NCBI RefSeq assembly: GCF_016908775.1
Contig: NZ_JAFBEP010000009.1
Location: forward strand, 1 to 64,000
Length of the DNA: 64,000 nucleotides
From: Defluviitalea raffinosedens
GTDB lineage: Bacteria > Bacillota > Clostridia > Lachnospirales > Defluviitaleaceae
Direction: 5' to 3'
Made by a program: the position numbers and the translations under genes
The notes under the pieces: generated by a model
Seen by the model: only the letters and a program-made list of their open reading frames with translations
Told to the model about the DNA's origin: nothing
The model's database searches: none
Shown: in pieces, positions 33,380-43,300 of the stretch
How the letters are laid out: every line of letters starts with the position of its first letter
Position numbering within the stretch: the first letter of the stretch is position 1

Positions 33380-35014
33380 TTATCCCTCCAATACTGTCTT
33401 TTTAAACCGGCTTGGGTCAAAGCTCTGTTTAAAGCCACTGGGAGCATAAAGATCGCCAAAGCCTAAATCTTCTACTACGCCTTTTACAAGGCCTCCTTCT
33501 TCTTCAACAGACAGCGTCACCTGAAGCTTGGTTTTGCCGGAAGGACGCTCGGGCAATCCTTGTATTTGTACTTCGCCGATTAATTTACAGTTTTCTATGG
33601 TATCTTCTTTATCAATTCTCTCTAATATTTTAAGCTCCAGGGTTGTCATATCTTCCGGCGTTTTCCCGGTCAAGGTAAAGATATGACTTTTTTTCGCCAG
33701 GGAATATGGCGTCCCTCTTTTGATCATTGTAAAGAAAGATTTCCTGCTGCCATGGTCTACTTCCAAGCCAATATCATGGGGAACTGTCACTTCAAATTCC
33801 ACATCAACTTTTTCAGCCTGTAAATCAGGATGCGTAAGTAAGCCCATTTTCATAGCAGCGTAATAGGTTGCGCCAAGGGAGATGTCCAGTGCCGGACGTT
33901 CAGAAGTATAAATCTTATTTTCATCATTAAAGATTCCAATGAGCATATCTTTAACCCAAGGCATACTGGATGAACCACCTTCAAGAAGCACTCTGTCGAT
34001 ATCGTCTGGAAGAAGGGCTCCGATATAAGCTTCCCGTAATGCCTTCAGGACTAATTTTCTTGTCTTTTCTATAAAATCATGAATAAGGTTTTCAAACTCA
34101 TCCCTCGTAATCTGCTCAACAAAAGGAGGTATACAGAAAGTAAAAGGAATTCTGAAACTCTTTACTCCTGAGAGTCTTTCTTTCGTTTCTCTGGCACGCA
34201 TAACCAGTTCCGCCTGATTTTCTACTGTCATTTCCTCTCTCTTTTGTCCGGTTTTTTCCTCAATATATTTATAACATTGTTCTAAAATGATTTCGTCAAT
34301 ATTGTCTCCACCATGATAAGCTTCTCCGCCTTCGCTGATCACTTGGAGCTTGATATGGTAATCATCTTTTTCCACCACATGGAATAAAGTAATATCTAAA
34401 GTTCCTCCACCAAAATCAAATACCATGATTTTTTCATCTTTAGAAAGCTGATGGCGGAAATTATATGCCAAAGCCGCTGCTTTTGGTTCTTCAATCAGAC
34501 AAATTAATTTATCCTTCAAGCCTGCCAGTTCACAGGCTTTCATAGTAGCTTTTTTCGCTGCATCGTCAAAATCATAAGGAACAGAAACCACACAGCCGGC
34601 AATCTCTGCATTTGGATTCATGCTTTGGCAGTGATTAACCAATGCCTTCAAAATCATTGCTGAGATTTCTTCCGGCAGATATTCCTTGTCTGCTATTTTA
34701 ATCTTTTCATTGGTTCCCATTTTTCTTTTAATGGAGCGGATGGTTGTTTCCGGATATATTTTCATGGATCTGTAGGCTTCTTCTCCTATAACCCATTCTT
34801 CTTCTCCACCTTCATCTCCCCTGTACTGAACGACAGAAGGCAGAGGAATCTTTCCAAATCCATTGCTGATGTCTATTGGTTCCGGCTTTTTATTGGTATT
34901 GTCCCAATAACTGATAACAGAATTTGTAGTGCCTAAGTCGATCCCGAGAATATACCACTCTTCAGGGACATCTCCTTTTTCTTCTATCTGCTTTTTATAT
35001 TCTTCCCAATTCAT
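33380..35014 (-). CDS. Hsp70-family ATPase without lid domain
   Basis: This 544-residue protein begins MNWEEYKKQIEEKGDVPEEW and then has GIDLGTTNSV (about 24-33), SIKRKMG, CLIEEPKAAALAY, MVFDFGGGTLDIT near 200 and LLEGGSSSMP near 345, so the nucleotide site is intact. The C-terminal 150 residues form a beta domain with QGLPERPSGKTKLQVTL. The helical lid of DnaK (about 100 residues) is absent. The first 20 residues, which resemble those of the paralogue at 35085-36656, are an extension not found in DnaK. It lies between that paralogue and the vWA fusion and is probably a partner of both. Confidence 0.88.
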   Translation of the reverse strand: MNWEEYKKQIEEKGDVPEEWYILGIDLGTTNSVISYWDNTNKKPEPIDISNGFGKIPLPSVVQYRGDEGGEEEWVIGEEAYRSMKIYPETTIRSIKRKMGTNEKIKIADKEYLPEEISAMILKALVNHCQSMNPNAEIAGCVVSVPYDFDDAAKKATMKACELAGLKDKLICLIEEPKAAALAYNFRHQLSKDEKIMVFDFGGGTLDITLFHVVEKDDYHIKLQVISEGGEAYHGGDNIDEIILEQCYKYIEEKTGQKREEMTVENQAELVMRARETKERLSGVKSFRIPFTFCIPPFVEQITRDEFENLIHDFIEKTRKLVLKALREAYIGALLPDDIDRVLLEGGSSSMPWVKDMLIGIFNDENKIYTSERPALDISLGATYYAAMKMGLLTHPDLQAEKVDVEFEVTVPHDIGLEVDHGSRKSFFTMIKRGTPYSLAKKSHIFTLTGKTPEDMTTLELKILERIDKEDTIENCKLIGEVQIQGLPERPSGKTKLQVTLSVEEEGGLVKGVVEDLGFGDLYAPSGFKQSFDPSRFKKTVLEG

Positions 35015-35084
35015 AGTTTCACTCCTTATGTGCAGACAAAACTTTCGCTCTGCTTATTCATTGGTCTTAGAAATGAAAATGTTA

Positions 35085-36656
35085 TTATAACCCGATAATA
35101 AATTTTTGAGCAAAGTCTGAGGCTGGGAACAATTCTCCAAAGCCACAGTCTCTGATCTCTGTCTCAATCTGATCGTATTGTCTGAACTCCATTGAAAATT
35201 TCAAGCGTATTGTCCGGGAGGGCCTTTCGGGCAGATTTTTAAGCTGTATCGTATGAATAGGGATAATCTCTCCCTGTTCATTTCGTTTATATATGGGAAT
35301 ATCTAAAGTATTGCGTCCTTCTAAATCTAGTATAAAAATCCTGGGCTTAGATTTCTGCCACCAAAATGTATTTCTTTCAATCAAAGGTATAAACCTAAGT
35401 TCTTTTTCATAGATGCCTTTGATCCCTATGTCTGAAGTTAATTGATGGCGATCCGATAAGTCAATCATTTGTTCAGGTAAAATCCCTAAGTAAGAAGCAG
35501 CACCGATACATGCTCCCAAAGCAACAGTTCCTTCAGATTCCTTGGGACATATAATGGGTATCCCTGTGAATTCATTTTCTAATAGCTCTTTCATCCAGTT
35601 CATTTCAAAACCGCCGCCAACAGCAATCACTTTTTGAACTTTCTCTTTTCCAATCGAGCCATAAATGGTTTTATTCAAAAGGGACGAAATAAAATCTTTA
35701 ATATTCTCTGCAAACGGTTCGATCCATTGGTCCAAATCTTCAACGGAAACTGTCTTCTGAAAAGCCGGATAGGCGAAATTAAAGTATAGTTTTGTCGGCT
35801 TCCTTTTATAATAATTTTGGAATAAGAGACTCTTGTTTTGATAAGCAAATACTTCGATCTGATGCAGAATATCTTCTGTTAACTGAGTCTTTGAAATCCC
35901 CACTTCATTACAGTAGAATTTGATAAATATTTCTTTAAGTATTTGATCAATCCTCTTCCCGCCCAGGGAAGAATCAAACATAAATGATAAACTTTCAGCT
36001 TCAACATTCACTTCATCTTTAGGATTAATTTGAATTAATCCCCCTCTAATCTGCTGGCCTCCATAATCAATAAATAATATATTCTCTTCTTGGTTTAATG
36101 GCTCTTCAAAATTCAGATATCTTAATATACATTCTCTGTAACTCATAAGGGTTATTAAAGCTTTATCCAACCCTGCCATGGAAAAAGCTCTTGTCAGTTC
36201 TTCTTTAGCCCCTTCAGAGAAGTAATCCGGCACCGCAGCAACTACCCCAACGACTTCTCCATTGGGGTTAATATTTTTGCACATTTCTATAACTTCTTTA
36301 ATATATCTGCTTAACAAACTGGGAATATTCATAGGTTTTCCGCTAATATCGATAAGTTCCTTAGTTCCCAGCCTGGAAAGTATGTTGTGTATGGTAATGT
36401 CTTCAAAATATCCCTTATTCAAAAGAGCATACTCTCCAAAAACCCATTCTCTGTTTTCTGGTATATACTGCATGACCGTCGGGATGGAAGGATTTCCGTA
36501 GCCTCCACTCATATCGATTAATTCTGCTTGTTTTCTATTAACATTCCAAATAGCAACCTTGGTAGATTTCGTACCTATATCGATGCCCAAGATAAATTTG
36601 GTTTCATCATTAAATTCCACAGACGCTATTTGCTTTTTAAATATTTTCCAGCTCAT
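35085..36656 (-). CDS. Degenerate Hsp70 paralogue, probable pseudo-ATPase
   Basis: This 523-residue protein aligns along its length with the 544-residue Hsp70 next to it, but key ATPase residues are changed. Phosphate-1 reads GIDIGTKST (TTN lost). The Lys70-equivalent region reads NILSRLG. The EP of the conserved LxEPxAA reads SYRECIL. Phosphate-2 reads FIDYGGQQIRG, with GGT lost. The adenosine loop AVGGGFEMNW is partly kept. The beta domain with KNLPERPSRTIRLKFSM is preserved. It is therefore probably a structural or regulatory subunit. It starts 16 bp after the GrpE-domain gene. Confidence 0.8.
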   Translation of the reverse strand: MSWKIFKKQIASVEFNDETKFILGIDIGTKSTKVAIWNVNRKQAELIDMSGGYGNPSIPTVMQYIPENREWVFGEYALLNKGYFEDITIHNILSRLGTKELIDISGKPMNIPSLLSRYIKEVIEMCKNINPNGEVVGVVAAVPDYFSEGAKEELTRAFSMAGLDKALITLMSYRECILRYLNFEEPLNQEENILFIDYGGQQIRGGLIQINPKDEVNVEAESLSFMFDSSLGGKRIDQILKEIFIKFYCNEVGISKTQLTEDILHQIEVFAYQNKSLLFQNYYKRKPTKLYFNFAYPAFQKTVSVEDLDQWIEPFAENIKDFISSLLNKTIYGSIGKEKVQKVIAVGGGFEMNWMKELLENEFTGIPIICPKESEGTVALGACIGAASYLGILPEQMIDLSDRHQLTSDIGIKGIYEKELRFIPLIERNTFWWQKSKPRIFILDLEGRNTLDIPIYKRNEQGEIIPIHTIQLKNLPERPSRTIRLKFSMEFRQYDQIETEIRDCGFGELFPASDFAQKFIIGL

Positions 36657-36672
36657 TTATACGCCATCCTCG

Positions 36673-38607
36673 CTATTTGCCTGCTATCACATTCGCCTTT
36701 AATATGATTTGGCCGTCTAACATATATCCTTTATTCATGGTTTTGATAATTTCACCTTTTTGGAACCCTTCTCTTACCTCTGCCATGAGTACTTCATGTT
36801 CTTTTCCATTAAACTTTTCATGAGGATTTGGATGAATAAATTCAATTTTATATGCTTTTAAAATTTCTTCAATGGAATGAGTAAGCGCATCAATCTCTTT
36901 TACATAGGTAATGATAAAATCTTCCTGGCTTTCTCTGAGCTTCGAAACAGAATAGTTGATGATCTCTTCATAAGTGCTCATTTCAAACAGCAAATGCTCT
37001 CTTAAAAATTTAATAATTTTTTTATCTGCTTCCTGCTCGATCTTTTCTTGCCTGCGAAGCAATCTATCCGATAAAAACGCCATACCCTCTTCTTCTTTAC
37101 CATCCAGAAAAGCCAGTTGCTTTTTAGTAAAATCAGATTCTTCCAGAGGAAACTCATTCATGGACTCAATCATGAACTTTTCAAACAGATCTTCCGTAAT
37201 TTTCTCAAAGTCTTTTTCTGAGATAAACTCTTTAAATTCCTCACTGGCCCGTTGAAGCATTTCATTTTTTATCTCAGAGAAAAGCTCTAAACTTTCTTTA
37301 AGACTTTCTATTTTGATATGGATCGTTTCTCCAATACCTTCTATAATGGGAGTATACTCTGTTTCTACGATTTCTCCTGCTCCTTTTTTGGTTTTTTCGT
37401 AGAAATCTGAAAAAGACTGTATAATCTTTTGGCTTAATTCCATGTTGTTTTGAAGCTTAAGATCAATTCTTCTCAGTAAATTATCTTGATTTATTTTGTC
37501 ATTATAATGATTGAAAAGCTCTTTCTTAAATTCATTCCATATTTGATTAAAAGCATTATAGTTTTCATTAAACTCGACGATTTCTCTGTCTTTATAGTTT
37601 AGTTTACTTTTTACATTCAGGTCATTGACGTAAGCATCCATTCCCTGAACCTTAAGATAGGTTTCAAATTCTTCCGGACTGGATATATGGATCTTATTGG
37701 GCTGCTTTTCTGCTTCTTTAAAAAACTGCTCCAATTCTTCTATTTCTTTCCCCAAATGCTGATAAGCTTCTCTTATGGTATGCAGTATTTCCTGTATGAT
37801 TTGCTGTTCTCTGTCTTCATAAGCTTCATTCTTCATTTCTTCTTCCAGAGCATTGACTTGAATTTTTATAATAGCTTCGACATTTTCTTTTTCTTGTTTT
37901 ATGGACTCATAATAGAAGTTAGCAGCTTTTCTTAAATGGAAATCATTTAATTTCTCGATCCCTTTTTTGGACTTTTTAGCATAACATTTATACAAAGGCC
38001 CTTTTAAGTTTTGAATTAATCCTTCGTATATTTCTTTAACGCATTGAACTTGCTGGGTATCATCCTTTGCTAAATCTATCAGATGTTTTCTGAGACTAAG
38101 CAGGGTTTTCTCCATTTCTTCCTTTGTCCATTGGTCCTCAAGATCATCCAGTTGATTTAAAATATTGATCTTTTCATCCATTAGAAATTTTTCTTTTTCT
38201 GCTTTAATTGGGTTTACACTGGCCTTAGGATCACTGATTCCCTGTTCTACCATCTGATTCTCTCTAAATTGCTTCAACTGAGAAGAAAGGACAGTACAGA
38301 TGCCGCTTAAAATCTCCTTTGCCTTTCCTGTTTTAATCTCCTGTTCGTTATCCTGGAATAACTGAATGGTTTTTTGATAATGATTCATTAAATGGTCGAA
38401 ATACTCGAAGATTTTCTCATCGTATATCGACAGTTTATTTTCTTCACTCAGGTGATGAAGAATTTTTAACATCACCTTCATTTTCATATGAAAAAAACAA
38501 CCTTTTACACTTTGCTTACTAAATTGATCAAAAGCCTGAAGGGTTTTTCTCCAGGCTTCGACTAATTCGCTGCTTTTTTGTAAAAGAGGGGGGTAATCCT
38601 TTATCAT
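36673..38607 (-). CDS. Large coiled-coil protein with C-terminal GrpE-like domain
   Basis: The first 580 residues of this 644-residue protein are almost all helical, with long charged heptad stretches (KEEMEKTLLSLRKHLIDLAK, QIIQEILHTIREAYQHLGKE). Residues about 586-644 match the GrpE beta domain: YKIEFIHPNPHEKFNGKEHE, then GEIIKTMNKGYMLDGQIILK and ANVIAGK. GrpE is the nucleotide exchange factor of DnaK, normally about 200 residues. A giant form placed between Hsp70 genes suggests a dedicated exchange factor with a long scaffold. It begins 43 bp after the first Hsp70 gene of the cluster. The rest of the N-terminal part has no recognised domain. Confidence 0.8.
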   Translation of the reverse strand: MIKDYPPLLQKSSELVEAWRKTLQAFDQFSKQSVKGCFFHMKMKVMLKILHHLSEENKLSIYDEKIFEYFDHLMNHYQKTIQLFQDNEQEIKTGKAKEILSGICTVLSSQLKQFRENQMVEQGISDPKASVNPIKAEKEKFLMDEKINILNQLDDLEDQWTKEEMEKTLLSLRKHLIDLAKDDTQQVQCVKEIYEGLIQNLKGPLYKCYAKKSKKGIEKLNDFHLRKAANFYYESIKQEKENVEAIIKIQVNALEEEMKNEAYEDREQQIIQEILHTIREAYQHLGKEIEELEQFFKEAEKQPNKIHISSPEEFETYLKVQGMDAYVNDLNVKSKLNYKDREIVEFNENYNAFNQIWNEFKKELFNHYNDKINQDNLLRRIDLKLQNNMELSQKIIQSFSDFYEKTKKGAGEIVETEYTPIIEGIGETIHIKIESLKESLELFSEIKNEMLQRASEEFKEFISEKDFEKITEDLFEKFMIESMNEFPLEESDFTKKQLAFLDGKEEEGMAFLSDRLLRRQEKIEQEADKKIIKFLREHLLFEMSTYEEIINYSVSKLRESQEDFIITYVKEIDALTHSIEEILKAYKIEFIHPNPHEKFNGKEHEVLMAEVREGFQKGEIIKTMNKGYMLDGQIILKANVIAGK

Positions 38608-38650
38608 ATTGATCCTCCTTTATTTCGCCCATATCCATTGTGCCGAATGA

Positions 38651-40330
38651 CTAGTACAAATCATCCACAGAAAGTTCTGTTTCTACCCCACTTGTACTCA
38701 TACTTTTAGCCATCACCTTAAGCATGTTATCCTGTCCAACATGAAAGATTACCTTGACTTTCTCTTCTCCCCTTGGTCTAGGAGGAATACCTCTTAAGCT
38801 GGTGCCTGCCAGGCGTTTCATTCCCTCTTCTGTTACATAACAGGTCTTCTTTTCGTCTCCGGAGGGTTTTGTGTTTTCATATACAACAATTGCCATGCTG
38901 GTTACATTGTCAAAATTCGTCATAAGAAGCTCCTCTGCTTCCACCGTAAGGCCTTCTTTTGGTATATCCATACCGCTTTTTACAATTTCCATAAATCTTC
39001 TTCCTGCTATTTCAAGACCTAAGGGGTGAATGGTCTTTTCATGAACAACCGGCCCTTTTACCGTAGGCATCATAATCATATTGCAATAATAAGCTGCTCC
39101 CTGAGAAATACTTAATGCAGGACTTATGCGGGATTTGAAAGGTTCTTTATTAAACTTCTCTTTGATTTTTTCCCTGATTCTCGGAATAGAAGATGAACCT
39201 CCCACTAAAAAAATCTCATCAATATCTTCAGATTTCAGTGAAGCAGATTTCAGACATTCATCGATGCATTCAATGGTTCTGTTAATCAAATCTTCTACGG
39301 ATTTCCCCTCCATTTTTTCAAACAGTTCATCGGGATCACCCAGACGATTGACTCTTTTATGATTTAAAAAGGCTTCTCTCGTGATTTCCATATTAATATT
39401 GATGATTTTTGGTTCCTGAATGAATGGAGCCAATACCACCTTAGTTGATTTGGCAGAAGAAAGTCTCTCCTTGGCCTGATTTGCTACCTGAGCCAGACGC
39501 ACTAATGCCGTAGTCTTTTGCCTTTTTGAAACACCATCATCAGCATTTAAATCAAACAAATCAATTTCTTCATTGGTCATTTTCTTAAATTCTTCATAAA
39601 TCATATCCATGATGATTTTGTCTATATCGTTACCACCCAGATAATTATCTCCATAGGTGCTTAAGATAGAAATCGTAGGCTCATCTGCCTCTGTCATCTT
39701 TATATCCAGTACGCAGGCGTCAAAGGTACCTCCGCCAAAGTCATATACCAATACCTTTTTATCTTTTCTTTCGTTTACAGCATAGGAAATGGCTGCAGCG
39801 GCAGGTTCCAGTCTGAGATAGATATTGTCTTCATCAAAGCCAGCCAGTTTTGCCGCTTCTTTGGTCATCTTCTTTTGTTTGTCCGTAGAATTGGCAGGTA
39901 CGGTAATCACACAGCCTGAAAATTCTCCGGCTATATTGAGTTCTTCCTGAGCGTACTCATCTGCTTTCTGCTTTAAGTAGCCCAAGATCTCTCCGGCTAT
40001 CTGTTCCGGAGTAAATTCATATTCTTTATCATCCACTGTAATTTTAATTTTTTCATCACTGCCCAACAAACGTTTCACAGACAACACAGTACTTTGAGGA
40101 TATATGATTGCAGCTTCCTTCGCCTGAATTCCAAAAATCCTGGACAATTTGTCAGGATCGTCCGGATCGGTTTCAAATTGAATGGCGGTCGGGAAAATAT
40201 TGCTTCCATCAATCGGAATGGTTTGAGCCTGACCTTCTTTAAAATCATATACACTGACAACTGAGTTGGTTGTTCCAAAATCAATCCCTAAAAACAGGCC
40301 TCTTTCCACATCTAATCCTAATGTTCCCAT
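38651..40330 (-). CDS. Hsp70 (DnaK-like) chaperone of the cluster
   Basis: This protein of 559 residues has GIDFGTTNS (15-23), SVKRLLG, LRLEPAAAAISYA, VYDFGGGTFDACV (195-207) and LVGGSSSIPRIREK, so its ATPase site is intact. A beta domain follows, with RGIPPRPRGEEKVKV, and the protein ends soon after, without a helical lid. I choose the ATG at 40330 because AAAGGAGGAG stands upstream; the longer frame would overlap the previous gene and add an unrelated leader. It is the second gene of the operon and the most DnaK-like member. It is not the housekeeping dnaK, since no hrcA, grpE or dnaJ of normal form is beside it. Confidence 0.88.
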   Translation of the reverse strand: MGTLGLDVERGLFLGIDFGTTNSVVSVYDFKEGQAQTIPIDGSNIFPTAIQFETDPDDPDKLSRIFGIQAKEAAIIYPQSTVLSVKRLLGSDEKIKITVDDKEYEFTPEQIAGEILGYLKQKADEYAQEELNIAGEFSGCVITVPANSTDKQKKMTKEAAKLAGFDEDNIYLRLEPAAAAISYAVNERKDKKVLVYDFGGGTFDACVLDIKMTEADEPTISILSTYGDNYLGGNDIDKIIMDMIYEEFKKMTNEEIDLFDLNADDGVSKRQKTTALVRLAQVANQAKERLSSAKSTKVVLAPFIQEPKIININMEITREAFLNHKRVNRLGDPDELFEKMEGKSVEDLINRTIECIDECLKSASLKSEDIDEIFLVGGSSSIPRIREKIKEKFNKEPFKSRISPALSISQGAAYYCNMIMMPTVKGPVVHEKTIHPLGLEIAGRRFMEIVKSGMDIPKEGLTVEAEELLMTNFDNVTSMAIVVYENTKPSGDEKKTCYVTEEGMKRLAGTSLRGIPPRPRGEEKVKVIFHVGQDNMLKVMAKSMSTSGVETELSVDDLY

Positions 40331-40358
40331 AAAAAGCTCCTCCTTTATATTCACTGAG

Positions 40359-43300
40359 CTATAATAAATAGCCCGTATGATTTCTTTGATTTTCATAAAT
40401 CAGGTTTTCCAAAATCATTTCTGCTTTTTCCATTTCCATGTTTTCACTGTAAATGATGGCATTATTCAACTGACAATATACTTCTTTGACATCATCATTT
40501 AAAGCTTTCACATCATAATGATAGGAATATACTTCCGACAAAACACAATTCCCTTCTTCATCCAGCTCTTCAATATAATATTCCATATCTTCATGATAGA
40601 ATAAAGATACACAAACGGCATATAAATTAAAAGCCACGGGGTACATCTTTTTACGGTTTAAGGGGAATCCCTGAATCTTATAGCAGAAAGTCACTTCTCT
40701 TCCCCCTTTTGTGCGGTGAATAAAGGGAATATTCTGTTCTATATACGAAAAATACGGAAATTTGTCTTTATTTTCTTTAACAATCGGGAAAATAAATTGT
40801 TTTTCCTTCATCCATTCAAAAATAGGGCGTATGATTTTATCATTCGTATACATCTGAAACTTCGGATAAACATGCAGCATGGCTGAACCCAGAACCATAT
40901 CCTTTGTATCTGAAAATACCTCCTCAAATATTTTCAAAGTATCCTTAGAAACTGCTTTATTGTTAACCAAAATCTCATAACTGCAATAATCTATAAATTC
41001 ATGAATCATTGGCGATGTCTTTTCTTTTTCAAATAATGATAAAAACACTCTTTCTAAATCTTCGCTTAATCCCCTGATCCAGATACCCTTTTCCAGTATT
41101 TTTTTATCTAAATCAACCGTCGGTTGATCTGATAAAATCAATGCCTCTCTTAATGCAATCCAATCCTTTAGTTTTCCCTCGTAATGATTCAGAAGATATA
41201 CTTCTATAGTTTTGTCGTATTGTCCTTCTATGAGTAATTCATAACTTGCATTGAGGATAATAGCATGCTGGATTCCCTGTTCAATAGATTTCTTAACCAG
41301 TTTAATCTTCGTGCTTTCATTGATTTCATTATATTTTTTTGCCCACTGAACTGCTAAATGCGTTTCATCTTTCTCAAGTAAGGCATTTACTCCTTCTTCT
41401 ATTTGAGCAGGAGGTAAATGGGCCGGATTTAGCAGCTTGAAATACGGTGCCGCTTTTTCCGAATGATTGCTTCGGGCAAGCAAACTGCCTAAAGCTGCCG
41501 AAGTTTTTCTTCTGAAATCATCCGATAAAGCACTGTTTTCCAAACACTCCGTAATAATTTGCTCTGCCTTATGAAATGAAGATATTTCTTTGTTTTCTTC
41601 TATCTGGGCTATAAAATAGTCAGTAAGTGCAATCAATAAATCTATCGATTTATGACCTTCTTCGTAATATTCCAATAATAATTCAAAAGGTACGTCGTGA
41701 ATGAGTTTTTTGATCTCAATACAGTCTTTTGAGTAAAAACTCTTTTGTCTTTGGCCGACACAAAGAATCGTTAAGCTATTAACATCAGAAGAAGCTGCTT
41801 CTACATATAAAATATCTCTGTTGACTATATAGGTAGCCATATTGGCTTTTTCTTTTTCCATGATCCAAAGATATTTCACCTGTGGACATTTCACGTGGAT
41901 TTCATACAAAAACAGATGCTCTAAAACAACTTTTTTAAGCAAATGATTCGTAGGATTTCTCTCGAGCATTTTTAAATAAATATCTATATAGTATCTTCCC
42001 TTTCTGTTGTTCCTAAGGGAATTTTCTCCAAATAGAAGGATTTTATTATAATGCATCTGCAAAAGCATCTTATATTGACTATTGGTACAAAGAAGAGAAT
42101 AAATATAAGCTGTTAATGGTTCATCAAAGGTTTCTTTAAGCAATGCGTTTTGAAGAATGGATAAAGGAATATCCCGGATATCAAGGGCGTATGCCGTTTT
42201 TAAATAAGCCTGGTAGATTCCTTTAACATAAATTCTTCTTTCTATTGCCTTTTCATAAATCTCAAGAACATGTGGATCTTTTTGATCTTCATTCATATAT
42301 GTATTACACAGTAAACTTAAAGTCTCATCAGTATCCAGCTTGTAATGAATCTGCTCAATAGAAGACTTAGGTATTCTAAAATCAGCCTGATTCTGGAGCA
42401 TCCAGCCGGCAAATACCCTTATGCTGCTATCGTCAATCAATTGATATCTTATTGCCCAGATAAAAGTATTCCTGACCATATCCTTCATATTATAAAAGCT
42501 GCTGTAATTGGAACAAAACAACCGAAATACATCCAAATACAATAACGGACTTCTAAATCCATGGGTATAGGCCTCATAATAATATTTGATTTCATTATAA
42601 TCTTCGTTAAATAATTCTTTTTCCAACTTGGCTTTTAAATAGTATAATACGCCGGTCTTTTGCTCTTTTAAGCACTCATCAAAAATTTTGATAGACTTTT
42701 GTATAGACATATGCTTTCCGCGATAATAATCCAATAATGCCTTAAAATAATAAATAATTCCTAAAATCGTTTGATCTGCAGACTTAAAGTATTTCTTTAA
42801 CTTTAAGTAATTCTTTAATAAGCCATATGCTTCATCATAATTTTCTAGACGAAGATTCAATTCAATAATTAACAGACCTATTTTTAAATCAGCAGGATTC
42901 TCGATATATATTGCATTTAATAAATTAAGCGCTTTAAGATAATAATCAGTGCTCGCCCCATCTTTGATCTGACCTTCAATCCAATAAGTCATGGCAGTGG
43001 CAAGGTTGTTGCCGGAAAATGTTTCGTCCTTTTTTTCGGTTTCTGACTTTTCTTCTTGATCGATCAAAACTTCCAGGTTAAAGGCATTGATTTTTACCAA
43101 AACATCTTCTTCATATTTGTATGATTTAGCCTGAGCCCCGATATGGACCATGGTTTCATAATAAGGTCTTTTCCCCATCGCCAGTTTATCCCAGCCTGTT
43201 AGCCGAACCCTGAAAGGAATTTCTGCTCTTTTAGCAATCAGGTATTTTTTTGATTCGAATTGTATCCAGGGTTCATGGGGAGTAATTTGGATCATGGCAT

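Noticed and set aside
33380-35014. An HPD tripeptide in an Hsp70, as a hint of a J domain
   Set aside because: It occurs in LLTHPDLQAEK within the Hsp70 chain with no helix II or III of a J domain around it.
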